From: Pseudorhizobium banfieldiae
Lineage (GTDB): Bacteria > Pseudomonadota > Alphaproteobacteria > Rhizobiales > Rhizobiaceae
Assembly: GCF_000967425.1 (NCBI RefSeq)
Contig: NZ_FO082821.1
Location: 186,001-250,000, forward strand
Length of the DNA stretch: 64,000 nt
Direction: 5' to 3'
In this document: piece after piece, positions 18,033 to 27,370 of the stretch
How the letters are laid out: every line of letters starts with the position of its first letter
Numbering within the stretch: the stretch's first letter is position 1
Translations under genes and position numbers: made by a program
Notes under the pieces: model-generated
What the model saw: only the letters and a program-made list of their open reading frames with translations
What the model was told of the DNA's origin: nothing
Databases searched by the model: none

Positions 18033-18620
18033 ATGACCGCAACCAAGATTGGCTATGCCCGCTGCTCCACCGACCGTCAGGATCTGACGGCGCAGCGCGC
18101 TGCCCTTGCAGAACTTGGGGTCACCGAAGATCACATCTACACCGACCACGGCTTGACGGGCACAAACCGCGCCCGGCCCGGTCTCGACCAAGCTCTCGCT
18201 GCCGTGCGCGCAGGCGATGTGCTGGTCGTACCGAAGCTCGACCGTCTCGCGCGCTCGGTTCCAGACGCCCGGGCCATCGCGGATCAGTTGGAAAAGAAGG
18301 GCGTCAAGCTTGCCCTCGGCGCATCGGTCTACGATCCGGCCGACCCGATGGGAAAGATGTTCTTCAACATCCTCGCCACTTTCGCCGAGTTCGAGGCCGA
18401 CCTCATCCGCATGCGCACCCGCGAAGGTATGGCCATCGCCCGCGCTAGGGGCAAACTCCGGGGAAAGCAGCCGAAACTCTCGGAAAAACAACAAAAAGAA
18501 CTGGGCCGGATGCACGCCTCCGGCGACTACTCTATCAGCGATCTCGCTGAGATCTTCTCGGTCTCAAGGCCGACCGTCTACAGGACGCTACAGCGGAAAT
18601 CGGCCCAAGCTATTCCTTAG
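18033..18620 (+). CDS. tnpR: Serine resolvase TnpR of the Tn3-type element
   Basis: A 195-residue small serine recombinase. The catalytic domain has the nucleophilic Ser in YARCSTDRQDLTAQR and the arginines of LDRLARSVPDARAIADQL; MFFNILATFAEFEADLIR is the E-helix. The C-terminal helix-turn-helix (SISDLAEIFSVSRPTVYRTL) binds res. The coding region ends in the IS copy B boundary, so the last few residues are probably foreign, but the functional domains are complete. Confidence 0.9.
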   Translation: MTATKIGYARCSTDRQDLTAQRAALAELGVTEDHIYTDHGLTGTNRARPGLDQALAAVRAGDVLVVPKLDRLARSVPDARAIADQLEKKGVKLALGASVYDPADPMGKMFFNILATFAEFEADLIRMRTREGMAIARARGKLRGKQPKLSEKQQKELGRMHASGDYSISDLAEIFSVSRPTVYRTLQRKSAQAIP

Positions 18621-18700
18621 ACCAGATGAGCGTTTTGCGGCGCGCGAGCCGCAAGTGTGGTTTTCTGACGAACACGGAGTAGTTTGAAAGGAAAACGCGA

Positions 18701-19810
18701 ATGAAAAAAGTCACTTACGTGGGACTAGACGTTCATAAAGATACGATTTCTGTTGCCGTTGCGCAGGACGGCCGCGGCGGTGAGATCCGGTTTTTTGGCA
18801 CGATTGCGCATACTGCCGATTCTGTTTTGCGGCTGACCAAGCAGCTTGCGGCTGCAGGCAACACACCTAGCTTTTGCTACGAGGCGGGTCCCTGTGGGTA
18901 TGGCCTGCATCGGCTTCTCACGAAACTCAGCTTTGAATGCGCCGTTGTTGCGCCCGCGATGATCCCCCGCAAGGCTGGGGATCGTGTGAAGACGGACCGT
19001 CGGGACGCTGAAATGCTCGCACGGTTGTGGCGTGCAGGGGAACTGACACCGATCTGGACGCCTGATGAGGAGCAGGAAGCCATGCGCGACCTGATCCGCA
19101 CTCGCAAGCAGGCGATGGATGCCGTGAAGGTAGCCAAGCAACAACTGCTCAGCTTCCTGCTTCGGCACGGGTTGCGATACGAGAATGGCAGCTACTGGAC
19201 AAAGCGCCACCGCCGATGGCTGGCTGAACTGCGTCGCTTCCGCTTCTCCTATCAGCAATTGGCATTCGAGGAGTTGAAGCGCGCTGTCGATCAGGCGGAG
19301 ACGCGTGTCGCGACGCTGGATCTGGCAATCAATGAAGCAGTTCAGGACTGGCGTTTTTCATCCGTGGTTGATGCGCTGCGCGCGTTACGAGGCGTGAACA
19401 CGATCATCGCGGCGACAGTGGTTGCAGAAATTGGCGACATCACCCGTTTTGAAAACCCCCGCCAGCTGATGGCTTGGCTTGGGTTGGTCCCAAGCGAGCA
19501 TTCTAGCGGTAGTACCACGCGACGTGGGCGCCTGACAAAGACCGGGAATGCCCTAGCCCGAACGATGCTTGTCGAAGCGGGATGGTCCTATCGCCACCCG
19601 CCCAAGGAGGGGCAACAGTTCCTGAAACGCTCAGCGGAGCTGCCGCAGGAGATCAAGGACATCGGCTGGAAGGCACAAACGCGGCTTTGCAAGCGGTTCC
19701 GCCATCTGTCAAACACAGGGAAACCTCAGCCACGAGTGCTCGCTGCTATCGCGCGTGAACTGGCAGGCTTCATCTGGGACATCGCTCGCAAGACGCCTCT
19801 GCCAGCGTAA
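18701..19810 (+). CDS. IS110-superfamily (IS1111-type) transposase, copy B
   Basis: 369 residues, identical to the copy at 13794-14903, starting MKKVTYVGLDVHKDTISVA after a GAAAGGA ribosome site. The RuvC-like DEDD residues and the C-terminal Tnp2 domain are complete. Two full identical copies facing each other through the Tn3 remnant suggest recent movement or duplication. Confidence 0.9.
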   Translation: MKKVTYVGLDVHKDTISVAVAQDGRGGEIRFFGTIAHTADSVLRLTKQLAAAGNTPSFCYEAGPCGYGLHRLLTKLSFECAVVAPAMIPRKAGDRVKTDRRDAEMLARLWRAGELTPIWTPDEEQEAMRDLIRTRKQAMDAVKVAKQQLLSFLLRHGLRYENGSYWTKRHRRWLAELRRFRFSYQQLAFEELKRAVDQAETRVATLDLAINEAVQDWRFSSVVDALRALRGVNTIIAATVVAEIGDITRFENPRQLMAWLGLVPSEHSSGSTTRRGRLTKTGNALARTMLVEAGWSYRHPPKEGQQFLKRSAELPQEIKDIGWKAQTRLCKRFRHLSNTGKPQPRVLAAIARELAGFIWDIARKTPLPA

Positions 19811-20065
19811 TTCGGCAGATCAGAATGCCTGTGCAGTACGCTGGAGATGGCAGCGGCCAATGATAGGGAAACCCTCGGAGTACGTTGGGAAACATATCCG
19901 TTCTTAGAGAGAGGCAATCCCGTATCGGACCAGGTCAGGCGGTAACCAACCCGCGGATGAGAGTATGATAACCATCGGTTCGGCCTACCGTCTCCAGCGC
20001 CTGCACAGGCTACATCTTTGACCAACCCGTGTCAGCGGGGTAGTTTAATCGTGTCAGGAACCCTG
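19811..20065 (+). ncRNA. Candidate bridge RNA region of IS copy B
   Basis: About 255 noncoding bases between the transposase stop and the right subterminal repeat, mirror image of 13539-13793. It contains several potential stems. Assigned from the known location of bridge RNAs in the IS1111 subgroup; not from a covariance search. Confidence 0.35.
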
Positions 20066-20114
20066 AAAACGCTCATGAGAGCGTAGGATTCTGCCCCCTC
20101 CGGCATCAGACCCC

Positions 20115-21031
20115 ACATAGGGAATCAGGCTCTCGCGCTCGGCCTGGAAGACATCCCCGTTCGTTCGATCCTTGAGTTCCGGGTGGGGGTTGGCCTTCGC
20201 CCAGGCCACGCAGCGATCCTCGAGCCAGGCGTTGAGCTCGGCGTAGCTCTTGAACCTCGGCCGCGGCACGAAGAACCGCCGTCGCACGACGCCAACCTAG
20301 TTCTCGACCTGACCCTTCTCCCAGCCCGAAGCCGGGGTGCAGGCGACCGGATCGACGAGGTAGTGACCGCACATTTGCTGGAATCGCCGGTTGTAGGCTC
20401 GGTCGCGCCCGACAAAGATCGTGTCCACCGCCGTCTTCATGTTGTCGTAGATGCCCCGCGTGCAGGTGCCGTCGAAAAAAGAGAAGGCCTTGTCATGGGC
20501 ATCAAAGACCATCTCCTGCGTCTCGCGAGGATAGGCCCGGACAAAAAGCATGCGGCTGTGACACAGGCGAACATAGGCGACCTTTACCGTGGTCGTGACC
20601 CCGTCGATGAGCACGATCTCATGGCTCCAGTCGAACTGGTAAGCTTCGCCGGGATCGAAGGTCAGGGGAACATAGGCTGCGGCTGATGCCGATCGTTCTT
20701 CCTTACTCCAGGATGCCGCATACCGCCGGACGGCGTCGTAGCCGCCATCATACCCGCGAGCCCGCAACTCCTCGAAAATCCTGATCAGGGTCAGCCGGTC
20801 ACGCTTCGCCTTCCGGGCATTGGCCGCAAGCATCTCGTCCAGTTCATCGGTCCACGGCCCGATCTTCGGAAACGGCTGGACGGTGAGCTCATAGGTCAGT
20901 TCGGTGATACCGGACCTGATCACCTTGCGCACGGTGTTCCGCGAAACCCGGAACTCGCGGCAGATCTCCTTGATCTTCTTCTCCTGAAAATACGCCCGCC
21001 GGATCTTCGAAATCGTCTCCACGACCAACAT
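20115..21031 (-). pseudogene. istA: IS21-family istA, nonsense-mutated and truncated
   Basis: ATG 21031 starts MLVVETISKIRRAYFQEKKI, the IstA N-terminus with helix-turn-helix (IKEICREFRVSRNTVRKVI) and part of the DDE core (YQFDWSHEIVLIDG, YDNMKTAVD). An amber codon at 20297-20299 stands where IstA has Gln (QVEN*VGVVRRRFFVPRPRF). Reading through, the frame continues to SLIPYV, where IS copy B cuts it at 20114. The helper ATPase gene istB is absent. The element is therefore dead. Confidence 0.85.
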
Positions 21032-21140
21032 CCCACACTGTGCTCCCCGATAACCTCGGGAGCATCATCACCATCAGTGCAAGGGGGTCATTTTTGGATG
21101 CCGATCACCCCCGCCACGGGGTCAATTCTGCATGCTTGTT
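21032..21140. mobile_element. IS21-type left terminal region
   Basis: Upstream of istA are two copies of a short motif, GGGGTCAATTCTGCAT near 21118-21133 and GGGGGTCATTTTTGGAT near 21084-21100. IS21 elements have repeated motifs of this kind at their termini that bind the transposase. The outer edge of the element is probably close to 21135-21140. Confidence 0.45.
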
Positions 21141-21801
21141 CACAGATGGCCTGTTACTTCAACCCAACGATCATACTCACAGTCCGCACCGTGCAACTCC
21201 GGGCGAGATTTTGACGGCAACTACGACCGACCTCCTCTGCCCCCAAAATAATGGTCTCCACATGCCGCCGGCGCCCCTACGACTGGCCTGGTTTTGCGCC
21301 GCCACGTGGCCGGATTTTACTTCGGCGTTGATATCCAGTTCGATGAGCCGCCGACCAAACGGGCAATCGCCGTGCTTTCGTCCTGTCTTGTGTTCATCTG
21401 TACCCGCTTTTCTGCCAGCGCTTGCACTGGTGACCCGATTTGTTCGGGTCAATGTCGCGTTCGATGTTTAACTGGGCCCCTCATGCCTTGCATGAAAAAG
21501 AGGCGGCACCGAGTATCCGGCGCCGCCAAGTGGTCGCCCCCAGGGAGGCAAAAAGGGCGAATGATATCCTAGATTCATCCGCTAGATTGCTGTCTTTTAG
21601 GGCAATGCACACCCTTGAAATTGTTATTCTGACAACCGCAATCCACAATCACCTGACACCGCTGCCAGATCCCATGTGCAACCGGAACAAGAAGACTTAC
21701 GACTCAGTCGAAGCTTCAGCCCAACCGCATCCGCTAGTCCGGCCACTGCACGGAGAAGGAAAGAGTGGCGGGCGCCACGCGGTTCGGGGCGCCCTGCCTA
21801 G
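21141..21801. other. Intergenic stretch without a recognised gene
   Basis: 661 bases between the IS21 end and the last gene of the catabolic operon. Overlapping short open frames occur on both strands but none shows a known domain, a ribosome site and coding bias together. It may be decayed mobile DNA. Confidence 0.4.
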
Positions 21802-22404
21802 TCAGTTCGGAGCCGCCGCGAGGGTGCCGCGCAGCTTCTCGGCCTCCACGCCCATGCGGGCGAAGTGGTAATCCGGCAGGTCCGGCTGCAAATTTTCGGC
21901 TCCCCAGAGGTTGCCGCATGCCGGCTCGATCTTGAGTTCCACGAAATGCGGGCCGGGAGCTACCAGTAGATCGGGCAGGGCCTTCCGGAAGGCTTCATGG
22001 TCGGCAAAGTGATGCGTGCTTTTGTAGCCCGCCGCCTGGGCCATCTCGCTGTAGCGCACGTCGGCGCTGCCCGGCACATCGAGATTGACCATGTTCTCGA
22101 ACCACACGCCGTTGTTGAAGACGATGTGGATGAAGTTTTTCGGTGCGTTCTCGACACAAGTGACGAGCGAGCCCAGCTGCATCTGCAGGCTACCGTCGCC
22201 GTCGAGCACGATGACCGACCGTTTGGGCTGGCTCAGCGCGAGGCCGAGCCCCAGCGCCGAGGCGCCGCCCATCAGCGGCACGCAGCTAACGCGCAGGGTT
22301 TCGGGGGCCAGGGTGTCGACCCACTTAATCGCCGACATCGTTGGCACGAGGATGCCTTCGCCGACATATTCTATGACGGCCCTAACGGCCTGTTCGCATT
22401 TCAT
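21802..22404 (-). CDS. TPP-dependent decarboxylase, beta (C-terminal) subunit
   Basis: A 200-residue protein with the thiamine-pyrophosphate motif GDGSLQMQLGSL followed about 25 residues later by VFNNGVWFEN (the GDG…NN Mg-TPP site). Size and layout match the beta subunit of split decarboxylases such as sulfopyruvate decarboxylase ComE and phosphonopyruvate decarboxylases. The alpha subunit is encoded 45 bases upstream. The enzyme should convert a 2-keto acid to an aldehyde and CO2. Which keto acid cannot be read from sequence; sulfopyruvate, phosphonopyruvate or hydroxypyruvate are possible. Confidence 0.75.
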   Translation of the reverse strand: MKCEQAVRAVIEYVGEGILVPTMSAIKWVDTLAPETLRVSCVPLMGGASALGLGLALSQPKRSVIVLDGDGSLQMQLGSLVTCVENAPKNFIHIVFNNGVWFENMVNLDVPGSADVRYSEMAQAAGYKSTHHFADHEAFRKALPDLLVAPGPHFVELKIEPACGNLWGAENLQPDLPDYHFARMGVEAEKLRGTLAAAPN

Positions 22405-22449
22405 GGCTTATCCTTTCCTGAGACGCCGAAATCGGAGACGCGGACGCGC

Positions 22450-23022
22450 CTACTGCCACGCCATATTGCGATCGAAGATCACTGCCGTGGGCCAGCTACG
22501 GCGCTCGCTCTCGGCATAAGCTTCGGAGATCTTCGCGAGGTCTGTCGTGGTCTCGACCTTCCAGTAGGGGATATCGAGCAGCTCGAGTAGCGGCTCCAGA
22601 ATCCGGACGATCCGGCGCGAGGAGGCGGTGGTCGGCTGGCCAAAATTGTCGGGTTCGCGCCCGAACTGACCGATCATCATCACCAGCGGTATATTGGAAT
22701 CGAGCCCAATGCCACGCAGCGCGTTGAGCCCTGCATAGAGCCCCTGGTTCTGGATCACAACGGCAGAGCGCTGGCCGCCGATATGCAGCCCGGCGGCCAC
22801 GAGAAAAGCCTCATCTTCGGTGGTGCATTTCTGTACGCGCACCGCCGGCGCCTCGGCGGTGTCCTGTTGCGTGTCGAGCGCGCGTTGCAGGGGGAGCTGC
22901 ACCCAGTCGGATACCGTCACGACATTGCCGACGCCATTCGCACGGAGAACCTGGAGAACCTGCTCACCGTTGGGCGCTGTCCCGGCTTGCGCCGGGTGGT
23001 ATTCGGGTTGTGCTTGGGTCAT
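22450..23022 (-). CDS. TPP-dependent decarboxylase, alpha (N-terminal) subunit
   Basis: A 190-residue Pyr-domain subunit resembling ComD. It begins with a variable tail, then EQVLQVLRANGVGNVVTVSDW, the TPP-activating Glu in KCTTEDEAFLVAAGLHIGG, and QNQGLYAGLNALRGIGLDSNIPLV as in sulfopyruvate and phosphonopyruvate decarboxylases. It pairs with the beta subunit just downstream. The gene follows the GMC oxidoreductase by about 40 bases in the same operon, so a GMC product or its derivative may be the substrate. Confidence 0.75.
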   Translation of the reverse strand: MTQAQPEYHPAQAGTAPNGEQVLQVLRANGVGNVVTVSDWVQLPLQRALDTQQDTAEAPAVRVQKCTTEDEAFLVAAGLHIGGQRSAVVIQNQGLYAGLNALRGIGLDSNIPLVMMIGQFGREPDNFGQPTTASSRRIVRILEPLLELLDIPYWKVETTTDLAKISEAYAESERRSWPTAVIFDRNMAWQ

Positions 23023-23061
23023 GTGTTGTCCTGTCTGTTGTAGCGTTGGAAGAACCGCGCA

Positions 23062-24660
23062 TCAAAGCGCGGCATCTTCGAGGATCATGTCGGAGGCTTT
23101 CTCGCCGATCATCACGACCGGGGCGTTGGTGTTGCCCGAGACGAGGTTGGGCATGATACCGCAATCGGCGACCCGCACGTTGGCCAGCCCGTGTACACGA
23201 AGGCGCTCGTCGACCACCGAGTTGTCGTCGCTGCCCATCCGCGTGGTGCAGCTCGGATGGAAGATTGTGGCCCCCGCGTCGCGCATCCACTCGACGATCT
23301 GCTCGTCGCTCTCGACCTCCGGACCGGGTTGATGGTTGGCTTCCTTGTAGTCGGCCAGGGCCGGGCTGTCGGCTAGGCGGCGGGCAAACTTCACGCCGGC
23401 GAGCGAGCAGCGCCAGTCGAGATCGGTAGTCAGGTAGCGCGGGTGGATGATCGGCTTGCCATCATACGCCGGCGAGGAGATATGCACCGAGCCGCGCGAG
23501 GTCGGCCGCAGCTGGCAGACTGAGAAGGTAAACCCTGGGAACTTGTCGGGCTTGCCGGCGGCCAGGCTCGCGGTGAGTGCCGAGAAATGGAACTGGATGT
23601 CGGGCCCGGCGGATTCCTCCAGTACCTGGGTGAACATACCGGCATGGTTGATGCCCACGGCCATTGGTCCGGTGCGGCGCAGGATGTATTGCGCCCCAAT
23701 ACCCATCCGCCCCCAGAACGAGTTGAGCTTGTCGTTCGAAGTGATCGGCTTCTTGCAGCGGAACTGGAGCCGGAACTGCAGGTGGTCCTGCATGTTCTCG
23801 CCCACCGCCTTGAGCTCATGCACCATCTCGATGCCCATCGAACGCAGCAGCTCCGACTGGCCCACGCCGGAGCGTTCGAGCAACATCGGACTGTGCAGCG
23901 CGCCCGCCGAGAGCACCACCTCGCGGCCGACATGGGCCACCTTGGTCTCGCCGTTCTGGACATACTCGATGCTGGTGGCCTTTTTGCCGTCGAAGACGAT
24001 CCGCTTGGCCATGGCACCGGTCTCGACGCGCAAGTTGGCCCGATCGCGGGCCGGCTTGAGATAGCCCACCGCCGTCGAGCAGCGGAAGCCGTTATGGGTG
24101 AAGAGCTGGTAATAACCCACGCCTGCCTGGTCGGGGCCGTTGAAATCGTCGGTGGTCTTCACGCCCAGCTCGTTGCCGGCACGGATGATGGCCTCCATCA
24201 GCTCGTGGCGCTCGTGGATATCGGAGCACTTCAGCGGGCCATCGCCGCCGTGGAATTCGCTTTCACCACGTTCGTTGCCTTCCAGCTTGCGGAAATAGGG
24301 CAGCACATCGTCCCAGCCCCAACCGCGATTACCTTCTTGGGCCCACAGATCGTAGTCGAGCGGCTGACCGCGGACGTAGATCAGCCCGTTGATCGAGCTC
24401 GATCCGCCCAGCACTTTGCCGCGTGGCCAGTAGATCCGGCGGTTGTGCATTTCGGGGTCGGGTTCGGTATAGAAGCACCAGTTGTACTTCTCGTTGAACA
24501 TCGTCTTGGCGTATCCCACGGGGATATGGATCCAGTGGTAGCGGTCCTTCGGGCCAGCCTCTAGCAGCAGCACGCTGTGCTTTCCATTTTCGGAAAGCCG
24601 GTTCGCCAGGACACAGCCGGCCGTGCCTGCACCGACTATAACGTAATCATAAGTTTCCAT
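23062..24660 (-). CDS. GMC-family FAD alcohol oxidoreductase
   Basis: 532 residues from ATG 24660, preceded by GAAAGAA (a TTG at 24672 is possible). FAD-binding motif VGAGTAGCVLANRLSE at the N-terminus; GMC signature 1 as GKVLGGSSSINGLIYVRGQP; signature 2 as SAGALHSPMLLERSGVG. The active-site His lies in IFHPSCTTRMG and the paired Asn in VSGNTNAPVVMIGEKASDMI. These enzymes oxidise primary or secondary alcohols such as choline, and some act on isethionate. The substrate here is unknown; context suggests an alcohol imported by the TRAP system. Confidence 0.85.
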   Translation of the reverse strand: METYDYVIVGAGTAGCVLANRLSENGKHSVLLLEAGPKDRYHWIHIPVGYAKTMFNEKYNWCFYTEPDPEMHNRRIYWPRGKVLGGSSSINGLIYVRGQPLDYDLWAQEGNRGWGWDDVLPYFRKLEGNERGESEFHGGDGPLKCSDIHERHELMEAIIRAGNELGVKTTDDFNGPDQAGVGYYQLFTHNGFRCSTAVGYLKPARDRANLRVETGAMAKRIVFDGKKATSIEYVQNGETKVAHVGREVVLSAGALHSPMLLERSGVGQSELLRSMGIEMVHELKAVGENMQDHLQFRLQFRCKKPITSNDKLNSFWGRMGIGAQYILRRTGPMAVGINHAGMFTQVLEESAGPDIQFHFSALTASLAAGKPDKFPGFTFSVCQLRPTSRGSVHISSPAYDGKPIIHPRYLTTDLDWRCSLAGVKFARRLADSPALADYKEANHQPGPEVESDEQIVEWMRDAGATIFHPSCTTRMGSDDNSVVDERLRVHGLANVRVADCGIMPNLVSGNTNAPVVMIGEKASDMILEDAAL

Positions 24661-24668
24661 ATTTTCTT

Positions 24669-25538
24669 TCAACTCAGCTTTTCTGTTTCGAGGATTTCGA
24701 GCTTGCGCACACCTGCGGGAACAAAGATCTTCTGGTAGGAGACCGGCGTGTCGAGATGCGTATATGAGAGCACGTCGATCACCATTCCGGCGGCCGGAGT
24801 ATCTGTCATCTGCATCAGCTTCGCCCGTTCTTGATTGAAGGTTTCCGAACGGACGTATTCTTTTAACATGAGGGTCGGCGCATTAAAGCTGCGCGCCATC
24901 ACGTGGCGGATCACCACACGCTCGAGATCCTGATGCGGCATCTCGAGGATCGGCGCGAAACGGTCCGCTTCAATATAGAATTCGCTTAGGCAGTAGAACT
25001 CATTGTTTACTCGGATGCGGCGACGTACGAGGATATACTCGCCCGCCCCGCCGAGAAACCGGGCGATTGGGCCGTTGTCGCGGATAAGTGTCCGGTCGAC
25101 CAGCTCGGCATATACAGGGAGGATCTCGCCAGTTTCCTCATCGAAGAACCGGAAGTGCAGAAGTTGGCGTGACTGACCTTTCCCGGCCGACACAAAGGTG
25201 CCCGAGCCATGCCGCCGCACGATGATATCCTCGGAGGCCAATGCGTTCAGCGCGTTTTGTACTGTACCGAGGCTGATCTTAAGTTCCTTGGCAAGTAGCA
25301 CTTCAGCCGGCAGCTTGTCACCTGGCAGCCAGAGCCCCTCGATGAGCGCATCGCGGAAAGCATTTCCAAGCCGTTTGTAGAGCGGCTCGGATTTGTACGC
25401 CGGGTTTGAAAGCTTTTCGCGAAGAGCGTCTAACTGACACGAGAGATTGCTCGGAGCGGCGACCCTTTCTTCCGGGGTTTTGCCCCCGCCGACATGGATG
25501 ATGTCGGCGGGAAGAGTGATTTTCTTGGTGTTTGTCAT
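24669..25538 (-). CDS. GntR-family transcriptional regulator (HutC/UTRA type)
   Basis: 289 residues from ATG 25538, with AGGAGG upstream; 25577 is a less likely start. Residues about 50-125 form the GntR winged helix (EPLYKRLGNAFRDALIEGLW, GDKLPAEVLLAKELKISLGT, VRRHGSGTFVSAG). The remainder is a UTRA effector domain. Such proteins usually repress their own operon and respond to its substrate. It lies inside the dctPQM operon and is the best candidate to bind the TATAGAGCTATATA motif shared by three promoters in the window. Confidence 0.85.
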   Translation of the reverse strand: MTNTKKITLPADIIHVGGGKTPEERVAAPSNLSCQLDALREKLSNPAYKSEPLYKRLGNAFRDALIEGLWLPGDKLPAEVLLAKELKISLGTVQNALNALASEDIIVRRHGSGTFVSAGKGQSRQLLHFRFFDEETGEILPVYAELVDRTLIRDNGPIARFLGGAGEYILVRRRIRVNNEFYCLSEFYIEADRFAPILEMPHQDLERVVIRHVMARSFNAPTLMLKEYVRSETFNQERAKLMQMTDTPAAGMVIDVLSYTHLDTPVSYQKIFVPAGVRKLEILETEKLS

Positions 25539-25551
25539 AGGGCCCTCCTGG

Positions 25552-26844
25552 TCAGCGTGCCACGATACCATAGGCAAAAGTGCTCAGGCTCGGGAAGATG
25601 ATCAGGACAACCGCAAGGACCAGCATTAGGCCGATTAGCGGCAGGACCGCCCAGCTGATCTTCTCAATGGTGGTTCGTGACACCGCCGAGGCGACGAACA
25701 GGTTTACTCCCAGCGGCGGAGAGAGCATGCCCACCTGCGACAGCACCACGAAGAGGATGCCGAACTGCACCGGGCTGACACCGAGTTGCACCAGCGGCGG
25801 TAGTAGGATCGGCGTGAGCAGCACGATAGAGCTTAGCGTCTCCATGAAGGTGCCGATGATGATGAGCAGAAGGCTCACCAGCAGCAGGATCAACAGCGGG
25901 TCATTCGAGATAGAGATGAAGGCTTGGGCGATCTGGTCAGGCACACCGTAGAGGGTAAGCAAACGACCGAAGGCAGTCGCCGGACCCATGATGATGAGCA
26001 CTGCGCCGGTCAGCTTGCCCGTCGTGATCATCGCATTGATGTACTCTTTCAGCCCCAGATTGCGGCTAATGATGCCCGCGGCACTGGCGTAGATGACGGC
26101 TAGCATCGCGGCTTCGGTGGGCGTGGCCAACCCTCCGTAGATGACACCGAGCACCAGCACGGGCATGATCATCGCGGCCTTGCCTTCCCACAGCGCGGTC
26201 AGGAAGGCCTTCATGCGGAACGGTTCGCCGGATTTCCCAAGCCCGGTCATACGGCCGTAGACCCAGCAATAGGCAGAGAACATTGCCACCAGCAGGAATC
26301 CGGGGATCAGGCCAGCCAGGAACAGGCCGGTAACCGACACATTGGCCGACACGGCGTAAACAATCATAGGGTTCGAGGGCGGGATTAGAATGCCGAGCGT
26401 GCCGCCGCTCGCGACCACGGCCGCGGACCATGCGACGGGATAACCCGCGCGCACCATCGCCGGAATCATGATGCTGCCGATAGCCGCTGTCGTCGCCGGG
26501 CCCGAGCCGGATAGCGCCGCGAAAAACGCGCAGGACAGGAAGGTGCAGACCGCGAGGCCGCCGTTGATGTTGCCTGCCAGCACGAACATCACACGGATGA
26601 TCTGGTCTGTCAGTTTCGAGCGCACCATCAACTCGCCTGCCAGGATAAAGCCTGGAATGGCGATCAGGGCAAAGAGCCCGGTGCCGGTATAGAGCGTCTG
26701 GGCTATGTAGATGTATGGCGTCGGCGAAAAGGTCAGCGCGGCCGCCGTGGCGATGCCGAGCGCGTAGCCGATCGGTACGCCGAGCAGCAGCATGACGCCA
26801 AGGGTACCGAAGATGATGACGGCAATGTTGGGATCGGCCATCAT
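25552..26844 (-). CDS. dctM: TRAP transporter large permease (DctM)
   Basis: 430 residues, about 12 membrane segments, of the DctM/TRAP large permease family (ALSGSGPATTAAIGSIMIPAMV and TLGILIPPSNPMIVYAV are family hallmarks; C-terminal SPPLGVNLFVASAVS). It forms the sodium-driven channel for the substrate delivered by DctP. ATG overlaps the dctQ stop by 4 bases. Confidence 0.9.
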   Translation of the reverse strand: MMADPNIAVIIFGTLGVMLLLGVPIGYALGIATAAALTFSPTPYIYIAQTLYTGTGLFALIAIPGFILAGELMVRSKLTDQIIRVMFVLAGNINGGLAVCTFLSCAFFAALSGSGPATTAAIGSIMIPAMVRAGYPVAWSAAVVASGGTLGILIPPSNPMIVYAVSANVSVTGLFLAGLIPGFLLVAMFSAYCWVYGRMTGLGKSGEPFRMKAFLTALWEGKAAMIMPVLVLGVIYGGLATPTEAAMLAVIYASAAGIISRNLGLKEYINAMITTGKLTGAVLIIMGPATAFGRLLTLYGVPDQIAQAFISISNDPLLILLLVSLLLIIIGTFMETLSSIVLLTPILLPPLVQLGVSPVQFGILFVVLSQVGMLSPPLGVNLFVASAVSRTTIEKISWAVLPLIGLMLVLAVVLIIFPSLSTFAYGIVAR

Positions 26845-27362
26845 TCACCTCCCCCTTCGACAAATCCGAAGGCGTCTTCGTCGCGGTTCCGGCCCAACGC
26901 ATAGCGTTGCAAGATGCGGAAGGCGGTCAAGGCGAAGGCTAGCGGAATGATCGCGTAGATGTATTGCATGGGAATGTTCAGGGACATGCTGGGCTCGCTG
27001 GAGCGCATGGTGGTCTGCACGAGTTTCACGCCCTGCCAAGAGGCAAAGATGCAGAAGCCGAGCCAAAGTAGGTCGCCCACGAGAAACCGCAGGTGACGGA
27101 GCCGCGCGGGCAACATGTCTAGGTGCGCGGAGACGCGGAAATGTCCATTCTCACGTGCCGCTAGTACCGAGCCGAAATAGAGTAGAAACACGAACGCGAA
27201 CACGCTCAGCTCCTCGGCCATATGTGTCATCTTTCCAAGAGGCGTGCTGGAAAGGAAATAACGCACGATCGCCGTGAAGCTCAGGCCGACGACCATGATC
27301 GTGCAACACAGCACGATCATGGCCTCTTCCAGCCTGCGATCGATAAGACGTATCAAACGCAT
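26841..27362 (-). CDS. dctQ: TRAP transporter small permease (DctQ)
   Basis: 173 residues with four predicted membrane helices (AMIVLCCTIMVVGLSFTAIV, ELSVFAFVFLLYFGSVLAA with the ENGHFRVSAHLD loop, LLWLGFCIFASWQGVKLV, YAIIPLAFALTAFRIL). This is the standard DctQ layout. It is coupled by an ATGA overlap to dctM and starts 8 bases after dctP. Confidence 0.9.
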   Translation of the reverse strand: MRLIRLIDRRLEEAMIVLCCTIMVVGLSFTAIVRYFLSSTPLGKMTHMAEELSVFAFVFLLYFGSVLAARENGHFRVSAHLDMLPARLRHLRFLVGDLLWLGFCIFASWQGVKLVQTTMRSSEPSMSLNIPMQYIYAIIPLAFALTAFRILQRYALGRNRDEDAFGFVEGGGE

Positions 27363-27370
27363 GGCTTAAT

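Larger units (their letters stand above)
18616..20114 (+). mobile_element. IS1111-type element, copy B (1,499 bp)
   Basis: Exact inverted partner of 13490-14988 as far as could be compared. Subterminal inverted repeats ATGAGCGTTTT are at 18626-18636 and, inverted, 20066-20076. The element abuts tnpR on the left and interrupts an IS21 istA on the right. Together with copy A it frames the Tn3 remnant; recombination between the copies would invert the 3.6-kb centre. Confidence 0.8.

Noticed and set aside
21177..21572. Overlapping 90-codon frames on both strands after the IS21 end
   Set aside because: No ribosome site combined with coding bias and no known domain; kept only as an unexplained intergenic stretch.
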